Origin: Adiantum capillus-veneris
Lineage: Eukaryota > Streptophyta > Polypodiopsida > Polypodiales > Pteridaceae
Length of the DNA: 64,000 nucleotides
Assembly: GCA_014529385.2 (NCBI GenBank)
Contig: CM043945.1
Location: forward strand, 94,774,112 to 94,838,111
Direction of reading: 5' to 3'
Shown here: one piece after another, positions 22,641 through 34,463 of the stretch
Layout: every line of letters begins with the position of its first letter
How positions within the stretch are numbered: the first letter of the stretch is position 1
The notes under the pieces: generated by a model
The model's database searches: none
Told to the model about the DNA's origin: nothing
What the model saw: only the letters and a program-made list of their open reading frames with translations
Program-made: the position numbers and the translations under genes

Positions 22641-25526
22641 CAAATGATGCAAGGAGGGAGTTCCACGAGGAGAAACTAGTCATATGCTTAGTTGGGGTTG
22701 TTGTATGGTTCTTTTTTCTTGTTAATGCAGATGTTCAATAGTCATTGGAGGTAGCAAAAATCATTGTGTCGATCAAATATTTACTATTGAAGAAAAGTTG
22801 TGCTTTAAGTAATTGATAGACAACAACAAGTGATATCAAAACACAACAAATAGAAGTAGACTAATGGCATGTTAAACGAGAAGGTGTGTCGTCCTCTTAT
22901 GGAACTTCGAATATGTTGTTTTGACAAGCTACAATGAAAACCGTGAGACTAGCTAAACTTTTCATCAAAACACAAACTATCGACCACCTAGGGCAAGACA
23001 TACAAAAGTGTGGTAAAGAGTTGGCAAGGTGTGTTTCCAAGACTTGTAAAGAATGGAAGTCTTGTTGTGCCATAGTGTTCCAATATACTCTACAATGGAT
23101 GAGTTATATCTTGTCTATGTGGCCAATATGAAGAGCCCAACCAATTTTCATTACATGACCACACCAACTTGTCCAATATGCATTGCTCTCACTAACCTTG
23201 CAAACCTTTGCTAGCGCTTATAGTCCACACAGTAAGCATCTCAAAAGACACCGCATATAGTCACTAATCATCACCAAGTCAAATCAAAACACATCAGAGA
23301 AACCATAGTGAACACTATTACTATTCCAATTGTATTGTGCATATGAATGCATTGTAGACCATATAAGATATCAAAGCATTCAAAACCATATGAGAGAGAG
23401 ACATAGTAGAGAAGAGGAGTGGGAAGGAGAGGTAACTAGAAGCGTCAAAGCCAATAATTACTTTTCAATTATCAAGTGCCTAGGAGTTCAAGAGTGAAGT
23501 CGATACCGAGAGTGAGTGGCGCATTGAATTTTAATGTGAAGAGGGTTGGGCATTATGGTTGGGGCCCTACAAGAGTAAGGGTAGATTTCAATCACCATGA
23601 ACGTCATGGAAAAGAATGAGAAGGAAGCATGAATAAATAGTACTAATATACTAGATTAGTTCAAAATGTAAAAATAGATCAAAGTCAAAATATGTTTAGA
23701 TAAATAAAAATTTTGTAGAAATATAGCAAGGAAGGAATGAACCCGAAAATGAAAAACATGTGAGTGAGCAATCAAGATTGAAATGCTCACATAAAACGAG
23801 AGTTGACCTACAATTTTGCACGACATGGAGGATGATGTTTATATAGCATATGTTTCCAATGTTGCATGGGACAGGCTCATTGCGATTGGTCAATATTAGG
23901 GGATGGGAGTCCAATGATCTTAAGGTTGCGACCTGACAGTCACTTTCCAAACTGTATATCATATCACGAGAGTTAACCAGAGAGGATTCTTAATAGTCCA
24001 AAATGTATACTTTATGTATACATTAGAGGGGGGTGGGGTTTTTTAACATGTCGATAGTGCAAAATAGAGCATGTATATATTGGCGTATTATTATGCACGT
24101 GATATAGGGAGCTTTTGATGAGTGGCCACCTCAAGGGTTGCGATTGTACGTGATTCTTGAAAGCATGACATAAGCTAAGCTAGGGGACAAAGGTTCTTGA
24201 TATCGTTGCTCCTCGAGATTTATGGCTCGTCATGGCATATGTTTATGTCAAAGAAAATGTAGACTTGTGGTACCATCTTCCATTGACTTAGGTCCACTTG
24301 TGTTTGGTTTGTCAAAGGGTGATTATCTTATTGGTCAATGAATCAATACAACAATAAAAGTTATTTGTTCATCCACTATGTCTGTTGTATCTACTATTGT
24401 GCATGTGGCTCTACCATTGGTGGTGCCAATTGTGCAGCCTTAATTATAAGTATTGGTTACGTTACAAGGGAAGCAATGATAATTTGCAATTTTATGATGT
24501 CGAGGTCATATAGACCCAATTTAGCAGCTACGTCAACACATAAGTTAGTGTACTTGAGTAGGTGAAATGAAATTGAAGAGTTAAGTGTCACCAAATTTAA
24601 TTTTGGTCTAGTTAAACGATTTTGTCTGTCTATAATTGGCCATTCTAGAGAGAGAAAATAAAAAAAGGGGAAGGACCAAGATTACAAAGATGGTTTAAGG
24701 TACGTGTCACGACCTTAGGGTGCCAAAAGGATGAAGCAACCTTCAAAAGTGCCAATGCATCTAGTATAAGATGCATCTCGGGACCTTAGGGTACCAAAAG
24801 TACGATACAACCTTTATAAGTGCCAATGGATTTTTTTTGGAATCAAATGTGCTTTTAAAGGATTAAAGTAAATTAAAACGTCATAAATGCCTCTGAAGTG
24901 TGCAAGAATGTCAACTAAAAGATAGATGTGGTCCAACTTGAGCATAGCTCAAGGATTCATGCAGATACACCTCTTAAGCAGGAGTTTGGATACTCCTCGA
25001 GAGGAAAGTAGTGGGTAAAGAACTAAAGAAAAGGTCCAAAAGTGGTTGAACTACCCCATGAAGAGAACAAGTACTATAAACTCTCATCGAGCCCTATGCA
25101 TCTATGGTATCACTTGTATTTTTGTAGTAGTGTCTTTGCTTGTCATTTATCCTCACCAATCCCAAAGAATAAAATGAAGAAGTTATATGCCATGAGTGAA
25201 TCGTGCCTAGACCTCTTTAAAGAAATCTCTTCTAAACAACAAAAGCATGCACTTGTCTCTAAGAGTATTGTGTGTTTTTTTAATTCTTCTACAGAAGGAA
25301 GAAGAGATGTCGAAGAAGAAGGAAGAAGATGACACATCTTCAAAAGAGAGGACTGTGTGAGTCTAAGTTTCTAATGGCAGATGGCCAAAATTGTTGACAT
25401 GATTAGAGAAGGCCATTATGTTGGCATGATGAAAAGGCCACCTTATGGAAAAGATGGCGTATCGTGATTGTATATCTACCTTCATTATAAGCTTCATTAA
25501 TTCAAAAATACCTATGGGGGGTCGAC

Positions 25527-25576
<50 letters not shown>
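22641..25576. other. Intergenic, 5' side of the DCD gene
   Basis: About 2.9 kb without a supported gene. Open frames at 24338-24565 and 25042-25332 have no recognised domain. It contains a small duplication at 24711-24829 and ends in a (TC)n tract at 25530-25575 that abuts element G2. Confidence 0.5.
24711..24829. repeat. Imperfect 71-bp tandem duplication
   Basis: GACCTTAGGGTGCCAAAAGG at 24711 and GACCTTAGGGTACCAAAAGT at 24782, each followed by AAGTGCCAATG about 37 bases on. The second copy is cut short. Confidence 0.8.
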
Positions 25577-25578
<2 letters not shown>

Positions 25579-26237
25579 GAAAAGGCCTATGAACTTTGAG
25601 AATAGCGGAATTAAGAGAATTAGAGTGAGCATTTTTGTGAGACTACTTTGAGAACATAGAGGGTGAACTTAATTAGCGGTAGCAACATAACCATAATACT
25701 TAATTAACTTGGCACGAATAATACTTTTGCAAGAGAGAGAGTTTAGAGAACTTGACAACAATTGAGGACCAGATTTCTGTGGAGCTGGTCCCCCCTCCAA
25801 TGGTCTTTTGTATTATAGATTCTCCCATCAAGAGACTTGGTACAATACAATCTTTGTGTTCCTTGTGACCTAGGTGATGCAATGAAGATGGAAAGCTTCA
25901 TGCATCACGAGCATAACATAGACTTTGTAGAAAGCAGTAACCATCCCCGGCCTCAATCCCAAGGCCTCAAACACCTTCAAAGGTGGAGAGAGCTAGCAAG
26001 GAATGAGGGTAGGGAAGAGGAAGAAGAAACATTCAAAGGCGAAAGAAATAGTTCCTCACTTATCATCACTCTTCTTGCTTAGCATACATAATATCATAGT
26101 AATGAAGATGGCAAGCTTTAGCATTGGAGCATGACTCTTGGTTGGATTTGCATTCCATAGCCAAAAGTGTTGGTGTAGGCTCTCAACTTCTCTACAAGCT
26201 TGGAGAAGGAGATAGAGCTCTTGCTCTTTGCACCTCA

Positions 26238-26287
<50 letters not shown>

Positions 26288-26518
26288 AGGGGGGGGGGGG
26301 GGGGGGAGGAGTATACCCTGCAAGCAAGCCCCTAGCTTCCTTGGTCGACCCCCTCTTCTAGCTCATGATGGAAGCTCATTGGAGCCCTTCAAGCCTGGTC
26401 AATCACATGCAGAGTGCATATCAAGCAAGCATGCTAGCCTTGGGACAAGTGTCCCCGTTTCCCCTTTGAGAGAGAGGACTTGATAAATGCAAACACAATT
26501 AATTAAATTATTATTGGA

Positions 26519-27298
26519 CCCCTTGGGAGGCCAACCAATAGGCTTTAGGAACACCATGAAGGCAACATGAAGAGGAACTTGACAAGTGTTCTAGTTGCTT
26601 TCTTTATACCAAGCCTACCTTGTGTGAGGGTGTGTGTGTTCTCTCTCTAGCTCCTACAATGAGGACTCGCCCCCCCTTGAGTAGGGATCACGTTGACTTT
26701 GTGGACCACCTCAAGCCCCTCAAGCACCTTATTCATGGAGCACCTTAGCACCTTAGTCATCAAGCACCTCAAGCACCTTAGTCAACAAGCACGACAAGCA
26801 CCTCAAGCTTGGGCTGGGTTCCCACCCCAAGCACAGTCCTAGCTTGCCTAAGGTCAAAGGAATTTTAACACTAATCTTTTGAGGTCTTTAATGAACCTAA
26901 CCCCTTGGGAGGCCAACCAATAGGCTTTAGTAACACCGTGAGGGCAACATGAAGAGGAACTTGACAAGTGTTCTAGTTGCTTTCTTTATACCAAGCCTAC
27001 CTTGTGTGAGGGTGTGTGTGTTCTCTCTCTAGCTCCTACAATGAGGGTTCGCCCCCCCTTGAGTAGGGATCACGTTGACTTTGTGGACCACCTCAAGCCC
27101 CTCAAGCACCTTAGTTATGGAGCACCTTAGCACCTTAGTCATTAAGCACCTCAAGCACCTCAGTCAACAAGCACGACAAGCACCTTAGTCAACAAGCATG
27201 ACAAGCACCTCAAGCTTGGGCTGGGTTCCCACCCCAAGCACATTCCTAGCTTGCCTAAGGTCAAAGGAATTTTAACACTAACCTTTTGAGGTCTTTAA
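26519..27298. repeat. 382-bp tandem duplication inside the G2 3' LTR
   Basis: CCCCTTGGGAGGCCAACC begins both copies, at 26519 and 26901. Each copy runs through the CACCTTAGTCA-type minisatellite to GGTCTTTAATGAA. The 5' LTR has a single copy (from 37726), so the duplication arose after G2 inserted, or during its last replication. Confidence 0.88.
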
Positions 27299-27423
27299 TG
27301 AAGCTAACCCTAAGGTCTTTAAGCTCCATTAGCTAGCCTTGCTCTTTGACATACCATCTCTCATTTGGATCCTTTACCATTGGCCCCGTGTTGAGATAGA
27401 CCCGTAAGCACATGCCTATATTC

Positions 27424-27616
27424 TGAAGGGGATCGGGGAGCACCACAGACGGAGAGTGAGAGAGAGAGAGAGAAGGAGAGACACACACGCTGTGGGTGGG
27501 GAGACTCCAAAGAGTGAGCAGCCCCCTATACACTTATGCTATGTATAAGGTATACAAGTCAGTGGGCGCCCAGACTCTGGGCGACTGGGCAAGGCACAGG
27601 CGCCTATACCCCAACA
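27424..27616 (-). repeat. N2 3' LTR
   Basis: 193 bp, plus strand TGAAGGGGATCGGGG to TATACCCCAACA, with a short AG tract. Next to it, at 27617-27632, plus-strand ATTTCCCACTTAAAGG is the polypurine tract AAGTGGGAAAT in element sense. Confidence 0.9.
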
Positions 27617-27695
27617 ATTTCCCACTTAAAGGCGATTGTGCCTTTAAGCAAGGGAACCTAGTCTAAAGACTACAAAAGGTGAGAGAAAACCGCTC

Positions 27696-28169
27696 TCAAC
27701 TGATGCCCACTGGCTGGCTGTGATTGTGTGCATCCGGCTGTCCTGCTCCCGTGTAAGCCCATGCACCACCAGACGTACCGCACACGTACTGCAAGTATGT
27801 ATGCAATACCTGCATATCTCCCTCGTGCACTATGCCATCATCAGTCAACAAACGACTAACAATCCCAATTGCAAATGCTCCCACTGCAGCTGCGATATCT
27901 GGTCTCAAGATCAACATCTCATACATGAGACCACCGAATGCCGATGCAATGCTAGCGGGCCCTGCTAGCTCTACGGAGCATGCATCAACATATATATCCC
28001 TGGCAATAGGCATCTCTGACTGACAAGACGCGTCAGCCACATACATCTCCTGACTATCCTCAAAAGACGCATCAACCTGTCGTGCAACCTTAGAGCAAAC
28101 CAGCTGCTCTAGGTGTCTGTTGGAAGACATATCCTGCACAACTATATCCCCATGCTCACTGTCGAGCAT
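27696..28169 (-). pseudogene. N2 tail frame retaining the copia RT-RNase H linker
   Basis: 157 codons after the gag-protease frame, separated from it by stops. The C-terminal part reads FGGLMYEMLILRPDI, AVGAFAIGIVSRLL, then YLQYVCGTSGG. This matches the copia pattern (V)GSLMY..., TRPDI..AVG..SR, H...V...YL.GT, which lies between RT and RNase H. The element therefore kept a short piece of pol while losing the catalytic domains. The N-terminal 75 residues, with acidic runs, have no match I recognise. N1 shows the same junction. Confidence 0.75.
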
Positions 28170-28367
28170 AGAAAGGAATGACTAAATAATCACTGACATC
28201 TCAGCCTCCTTTGCAATAATCCACTGCAAACATGACCACTCAATCTGTTGTGACTCACTAGAGCTCTCATGCTCTAACTCCGTATGCATAGACTCTTGCA
28301 CAACGTCCTCCTGTCGTGACTCACTAGAGCAAGACCGCTTTACCTGTCTATCCTGCATAGAAGTATC

Positions 28368-29585
28368 TCACACAACTGACTCTCTGCTTTGCTCAGTCAC
28401 TAGCAAAGCATGCATGTCTGACTCTGTCACCTCTCTGTGTGACTGCTCAAGTCGTGCCCCAGCTGTGTGCACAACGAGCTCACTACTCTGCACTCCATGC
28501 AAAGCATCCTGCAACCCACAAGCAAAAGAGACTCGCCTGCTCTCTCGCTCTCTACCTGGCTGCATGATCATAGAGACAACACCGTCTCTCCCGTGATCCA
28601 CATGCAATGGGTAACCTGTACCACTCCTGGCACCTCTCGCAATCACTAGCGAACCCAAATGCAACGCAAAAGATCGCTCAAGCAGCGATACCCGACATCC
28701 ACTATACCGTAACTGTCTGACTGAGATCAAATCCCGTCTCAGATCTGGCACATAACGCACATGACGCAGGGTAAATCTCATACCACTGGGCAAGGACAAA
28801 CATACGTCTCCTGCACCCTCAATGTCATACACAACACCATTAGCCATGTGCACACAACCAAGTCTCCCACTAGAAAACGTGCTAAACCACTCACGATGCG
28901 ACGTGACATGGAAAGTAGCATCTGAATCTAGTAACCAATGTGAAGAAAATGTGCAATCCGATATGTAATCCGTAGACATAAGATCGTCTGAAGACAAGCT
29001 AGATGTAAATGTGACATCGTCGTCACAAGCATACTCAGTAACCACCATACTGATCTCACTAGCATCTGTCGTGCCGAAATCTGCATCACGCATCTGTCGC
29101 CTCCGTTGTCTCAAACGCCTGAAACATCGACGCCTAATGTGCCCTCTATGTCCACAATGCCAACATGTCAAGTCTCTATGCCGTCGAGACTTGCGTGTGG
29201 GACCAATCTCTCCCATGGACATAGAAGTGGAACTAGACTCCCCTGTAGACATGGATGTCGCGTACATAGCATGTAAACTCTGCCATAAAGCATGAGTTGT
29301 AGTCTCCCTCGAGACCTGCCAGTAAACAGACTCAACCAGATGCAAACAAATCGTAGACATGGCTAACTCATCAAGATCCTGCCAATCATCATCACGCATA
29401 GAATTGGGCTTCGCCGATAAACCACGCAAGGGTTTATCCTGCCCCAAATCCGCCAATGCAACAAGCATATGCTCCTTCCAAGCAACAAAATCTGCACCAT
29501 CAAACTGTGTCAGACCATAACGCTGGAAGTCAAATGAAAAATCAGCCATAATGCTCGCAAAAGAGCAACCAACAATGAGTAGCAA
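28368..29585 (-). CDS. N2 gag-protease polyprotein, open frame
   Basis: 405 codons, uninterrupted. About residues 22-160 resemble copia capsid: LTQFDGADFVAWKEHMLVAL, then ALWQSLHAMYA. A CCHC knuckle, CWHCGHRGHIRRRC (CX2CX4HX4C), sits in an Arg-rich stretch and would bind RNA. The protease region has WLLDSDATFHVTSHREWF, where the usual motif is DSGAT. The glycine after the catalytic aspartate is replaced by aspartate, so activity is doubtful. It continues with YDIEGAGDVCLSLPSG and HVRYVPDLRRDLISVRQL. The GAG-pre-integrase zinc motif that normally follows is absent. It may supply Gag or merely package with a partner's Gag. Confidence 0.8.
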   Translation of the reverse strand: MLLIVGCSFASIMADFSFDFQRYGLTQFDGADFVAWKEHMLVALADLGQDKPLRGLSAKPNSMRDDDWQDLDELAMSTICLHLVESVYWQVSRETTTHALWQSLHAMYATSMSTGESSSTSMSMGEIGPTRKSRRHRDLTCWHCGHRGHIRRRCFRRLRQRRRQMRDADFGTTDASEISMVVTEYACDDDVTFTSSLSSDDLMSTDYISDCTFSSHWLLDSDATFHVTSHREWFSTFSSGRLGCVHMANGVVYDIEGAGDVCLSLPSGMRFTLRHVRYVPDLRRDLISVRQLRYSGCRVSLLERSFALHLGSLVIARGARSGTGYPLHVDHGRDGVVSMIMQPGRERESRRVSFACGLQDALHGVQSSELVVHTAGARLEQSHREVTESDMHALLVTEQSRESVV

Positions 29586-30922
29586 ATGTCAACCAAATCA
29601 GCCCTAAACTGGCTCGAATCGCATCAACAAAAGTCTGCAAATATGGCTGTAAGATATGGCTGCAAATCAGCCCCAAAACAGCCCCAAAATTCAGCTCTTA
29701 AACAGCTGCATAAACAAGTCACAAATGTGTCCCAAATCAGCCTACAACTGAGCCATACATGGACACCTGCAAAGAGGAAACAATGGCTGAATATTCAGCG
29801 CCCAAATAAGCCCTCAAACCTGCCTGTAAACTTGTAAACCTATAGCTGAAACCTGCTGAAAAATCTCAAGCCATTAGTGCTCGAATCCGGCTACCTAGCT
29901 CGTAGCCACACAAGCATACATCACAACATTCACTCTTGTGAGTGTGTCAAGATAACTGTATGCCTGTCAAACCCGTGAGCTAATCACCAAGCCCACACTG
30001 TGCGGTATCAATGCATACACACGCACAAATCTCCCACCTGCAGAGAACACCGCACGCAAATGTTGAGTGCAACCCGCAATCTCTACCTAGATCTCATAAA
30101 TGATGCGCATAAAACTCCTGGGAAAATTTCGCCAGAGTTTCGTCAGTAAAACGGCCACAAAACCAATAACCAAACTGACTGCACGCTCAAAATCATGAGC
30201 AACCAAAGCGTATCAAACCGCACTCCAAATGCATGCACCAATCTCCACACTTTGCATACATCATTGCAAACACCTGCAAATCTAGTACACAAATATCTGT
30301 TCTACCTGTGACTGCCAAAAAACATGCTCGAGGCATACATTGCTGAGCTCAAAATGCAATCACATTAGTCTCCCTGAGCATCAAACCACATAAGGCATCC
30401 ATTGTATCCTCCCACCTATGAGGAAACTTGCAGCAAATATCACTCTCACATCTGAGAGCAAACCATGTGTGGAATCCTCGACACACAATAAACAACTGCT
30501 GCTGCAAAAAATTCAGCATTCAGAATTTTAAAATTCTTATATGACGAGCGCGTCCGGAGCATGCCAAAACCCCAAGGTAGATTCCTGGATCACATGTATC
30601 CGAGTCCGGGTGTGAAAGCTATGCCAAAAAACCACCGTTTCGACCCAAAAACGCAGCATAAACTGCCAAAAGAGGGCTGAAAAATGCAGCTCGAATGAAG
30701 TTTTTAATGGCTCGAATGGCTTCGAAAGGGGAGTAAAACAGCAGGACACCTGCTGGAAAACACTCTCGGAGAACTGAATTTTCCAATGCCGAAGTCGAAA
30801 CCCTGTTTGCACTCTTGAAAGTGCGCGCGCGCGGACGCGATTTCGGGAATGAAACTGGCTCTCCACTGTCGTCGTGACTGTGCACACACGCGCTCCCTCC
30901 GCACCTACACTCTGATACCAAT
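29586..30922 (-). other. N2 leader and primer site
   Basis: In element sense the LTR is followed by AT and TGGTATCAGAGTG (plus strand 30910-30920), a good initiator-Met primer site. The leader of about 1.3 kb is homologous in parts to that of N1 and rich in words such as GGCTGATTTG. It has no supported coding sequence. A frame through 30537-31085 enters the LTR repeat and is not a gene. Confidence 0.75.
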
Positions 30923-30946
30923 TGAAGGGGATCGAGGAGCACCACA

Positions 30947-31028
<82 letters not shown>

Positions 31029-31168
31029 AGAGACACACACGCTGTGGGTGGGGAGACTCCAAAGAGTGAGCAGCCCCCTATACACTTATGCTATGTATAA
31101 GGTATACAAGTCAGTGGGCGCCCAGACTCTGGGCGGCCGGGCAAGGCACAGGCGCCTATACCCCAACA
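30923..31168 (-). repeat. N2 5' LTR with (AG)n tract
   Basis: 246 bp; AG repeat at about 30951-31025. It otherwise follows 27424-27616 closely (GGAGAGACACACACGCTGTG, GGCGCCTATACCCCAACA). Confidence 0.9.
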
Positions 31169-31264
31169 TATTCTAACCCTTGTTCTCGTTTATTCTCCCA
31201 CATTAAATGATCAGTTTAATATGAGAAAATCATTTGGGTTGGGTAGACATTAGATTTTATGACA

Positions 31265-33578
31265 TTACCTTTCTCTTGAAATTATAGTCGTCCTTGATTA
31301 TGAGGTAGAAGAGATAAAGCCTTAGTCATTAGTCAATGTTTCTTAGCGGGTAGAGGATCCCTTTTTACCCTACGACATCATTCCAAGATGGATAACTAAT
31401 CCATTTGGTGTTTGGGAGACGTAGTTGTTGCAAGCATGTCTGCTCTTTAGTCCATTTCATTCTCCCAAGTAGAGTAACAAATTCTACTTGGTGTTTGAGA
31501 GACGTCATCATCACAAACATGATTCTAAGAATGCATACTACTTAAATTTGTGCACAATAAAAAGAGAATTAGTCTTGTAAGACAAAAACATTGGTCATTT
31601 AAAAGAAACGTGTACATTTTCTTACTCTAATGTAGCGTTGTAAGCATTGACAAGGTTCATACTATCCTTAAGCTGTATTCCTTGCATCTATCTAGCATCT
31701 TCAACATGATAATTTTTGAACTTAATAAGATAACGTCGAATAATCTTACCATGACGTAGTACCTTTTCTTCATGCTGAAGGATAGCTTCGGGTTGTAGCA
31801 CCTCTTCTTGGTCTACGATTTCTAGAGGGTCTTCAATAATGGGTTCGCTTGGAGGCTCTCCTTTGTAGGGCTTAAGTAGACTCACATGAAAAGCATTGTG
31901 TATGAGCCAATGGTTGGGCACCTTGGGTTGATAAGCCATCTCATTGATTGGCTTCAAGATTTGAAAAGGACCATATTATCTTTTTGCTAATTTAGCATAA
32001 TACTTTTGATGGCCCGTAGGATTTTTGCGCGTCATTTGCCTCAATTGAGCCTTGGGAAACTTAAGTAAGACCCGATCATTTTCTTTGAATGTTAAGGCCC
32101 TTTTGTGTTTATTAGGAGCAGCTTTTTTCCTTTGTTAAGAGATGGATATAGCCTCCTTAATCTTTTCAGAAGATTCTTGTAGGTCACGGCTATAGTCATC
32201 GGCATCGAAGATCTTTCCATGTACTTTAAGTAGCAAGGGACTTTTAGGTCTTCCCTCTATGGTGTTTTTCCCATAGAAAGTATGGATAGTATTATTACAT
32301 GCATACTCTACGAGGGGTAGGTACTTCTCCCATTGTGAGCGTTGATCTACTTTTGTAACATAAGTCTTTAGTAGATCGCGAATGGTAAGATTGGCTATCT
32401 CGCTTTGGCCATCCGTTTGTGGGTGTGATAGGCCAAAGAAAAATTGAATCTTGTACCTAGATTTTCAAAGAGACCTTTCCAAAAATTATTCTATCTAACA
32501 TGATGGATGTTGGCAATCCATGGTGTTTGAAAATCTGAGATATGAAGAGAGTTGCCATTTGGTGTGCCTTAATAGTCTTTTTGACAGGAATAAAGTGTGC
32601 TTACTTGCTAAACCTGTCAACTATTATCCATATTCTCGTATTCCCATGGATAGACTTGGGTAATCCAAAGATAAAATCCATGGATATACTCTCCCATGGT
32701 GAACTAGGGACTGGCAATGGCTGGAGTAATCTAGGTTGTTTCCCTCTATCATACTTAGGCTTTTGGTATACCACACATTTTGAAACATACTCTTGTGTGT
32801 CCACTTTCATGGTAAGCCAATAAAAGTACGTCTCTACTCCTCGAAGAGTAGGTTGAATGCCTCTATGCCCCGCAGGGAGGAGCATGGGATTCATACATGA
32901 CTTTCTTACGAAGGGAGTCGGTAACACATAGCCTATTTCCATGGAGAAGATAACCATCCTACAAGGTGAATGGTTCTCCTTTATTTCTCAATGCAAGGGC
33001 TGACATTGTGTCTTTAAAGTGAAGGTCAGTAGCATACTCATCTATCATAGAAGATAGATCTTGTGAGCTGTTATAAACACTGCATTACCTCTTGGTCATC
33101 GTGAAAGTGCATCGGCCACTTGATTGTGCTTAACAAGAATGTGAGCAATATGAAAATAAAATTGTGAAAGAAAATTTGCCCACCTCATTTGTTTGTCTAA
33201 AATCTTGGTTTGCGTCACGAAGTCTTGAGACTTTGGTGGTCTATTCGCGAAATAAATGGAGTCCCCAATAGATAGTGCTTCCATGTGTCTAGGACATGTA
33301 GAACATCTAAAAGCTCTTTTTCGTATATGCCCAAGATTCATTCATTGGCATTGAGCCTTCGGCTCTCATATGCTATGGCATGCCCTTCTTGAAGTAAGAC
33401 TGCTCTAAGGCAATCACCACAAGCATCACATTGGACCTCAAATGGCTTTGAGAGATCCGAGATCTGGAAGCATTAGGACTGGTAGGGAGGTAAGCTTCTC
33501 TTCGAGCTTGTCAAAAGAATTTTGCTCCTTAGCATTCCATGAGTACTTAATGTTCTTATTTGTTAATTCATGTAATGG
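31265..33578 (-). pseudogene. G2 RNase H, integrase and chromodomain
   Basis: Decayed 3' half of pol. RNase H is recognisable around 33600-33096 in several frames, ending NQVADALSR. The integrase finger region (GHRGIQPT...FYWLTMKVD...CVVYQKP, first histidine region damaged) and the first core aspartate in SMDFIFGLP lie at 32957-32601. The rest of the core to 31960 is in broken frames. 31957-31640 is open again: HNAFHVSLLKPYKGEPP, EDPLEIVDQEEVLQPE, then chromodomain-like YLIKFKNYHVEDARW. The polypurine tract AAGAGAAAGGTAA lies on the minus strand at about 31265-31277, just before the LTR. Confidence 0.8.
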
Positions 33579-34451
33579 TCATGCTATTTGAGAGAATTTT
33601 GCTATGAAGCGTCTATGGTATGCACACATACCAATAAAGCTTCTTAGCTCATGTAGATCCCTTGGCTTAGGCCATGCTTTTATTACCTTCAACTTCGATG
33701 GATCCATACGGATACCATCTCGAGAGATAATATGACCTAAGTATTGAATCTCTTGAAGGAAAAAATTCATTTTTCTTTTGATTGATAAAAAGCTTGTTCT
33801 CCCTCAATGCTTGAAAAATCATCTGGAGATGTTGCTCATGTTCCTCCAAAGACTTGGAGTAGATGATGATATCATCAAATAACGCTCTAGTGAATTTGCT
33901 GTAGGGTCTAAAGATTTTCTTCATTAAACGATTGAGCATGGCTAGTGCATTAGTGAAGCCAAAAGGCATGACTAGATATTCATAAAAACCAAACGTTGTA
34001 CGGAACGCGGTCTTTAAGATATCTTCATTCACTATCCATATTTGATGATAGCTAGTTTTAAGGTCAATCCTACTGAAGTAGGTAGATCTTTGTAGCTGAT
34101 CAAACAAATCTTCTACCCGCTGAGTTACATGAAATCTATTTTTGATAGTGATATGGTTTAGTGCTCGATAGTCCACACACATGCGGTATGTACCATCTCT
34201 TTTTTGCACTAAAAGTATTGGAGAACAAAAGGGAGAGATCTAGGCTTCACCATCCCTTTGTCTACCAATTCTTGTACTTGCCTCATGATCTCCTCTTGTT
34301 GAGCTTGGGAAACTCGATAAGGAGGCTTGTTAGGCGGCGAGCTTCCTGGTAGGAGCTCAATTCGATGGTCATCATCCCCTCGTTTTGGAGGTAAGTCCAT
34401 AGGGATATCATCAATGAGCTCATCTTGGAATCCTTTTAGAAAATTAGACAA
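33579..34451 (-). pseudogene. G2 reverse transcriptase
   Basis: Begins with FLKGFQDELIDDIP and the PPNKPPYRVSQAQQEEI leader, then VQELVDKGMVKP. After a frameshift near 34209: DGTYRMCVDYRALNHIT, RIDLKTSYHQIWI, YEYLVMPFGFTNA and the catalytic LFDDIIIYSKSLEEHEQH (aspartates intact). The thumb (YLGHIISRDGI, LHELRSFIGMCAYHRRFI) is in a third frame at 33770-33579. It has nearly full domain coverage but three frames. Confidence 0.85.
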
Positions 34452-34463
34452 GTCTAACTCTTC

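Larger units (their letters stand above)
27424..31168 (-). mobile_element. N2: non-autonomous copia-type element, complete with target duplication
   Basis: LTRs at 27424-27616 and 30923-31168 have TG..CA termini (plus strand TGAAGGGG...CCCCAACA). The perfect 5-bp duplication TATTC flanks it at 27419-27423 and 31169-31173. On the minus strand the order is LTR, primer site, leader, gag-protease, tail, polypurine tract and LTR; 3,745 bp. Integrase, the RT core and RNase H are absent. The LTRs differ mainly in AG-tract length (193 and 246 bp), so the insertion looks young. It is the best reference for the N family. Confidence 0.92.
25577..31264 (-). repeat. G2 3' LTR, interrupted by N2 at 27424-31173
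   Basis: Left part 25577-27423 and right part 31174-31264 together match 36773-38333. The end nearest the left flank has lost five bases (TGGAAAAGG where TGTAATGGAAAAGG is expected). The element-start end is TGTCATAAAA read on the minus strand at 31264. It includes an (AG)n tract running into G runs at about 26241-26306, and a 382-bp tandem duplication (26519-26900 and 26901-27298) that the other LTR lacks. Confidence 0.88.

Noticed and set aside
25042-25332. 96-codon frame as a small gene
   Set aside because: No domain, no conserved pattern, and the last codons are a purine-rich low-complexity run; chance is sufficient.
27696-28169. A possible novel protein in the N2 tail
   Set aside because: Its C-terminal half matches the copia segment between RT and RNase H (LRPDI...AVG...YL...GTS), so it is a pol remnant and not a new domain.
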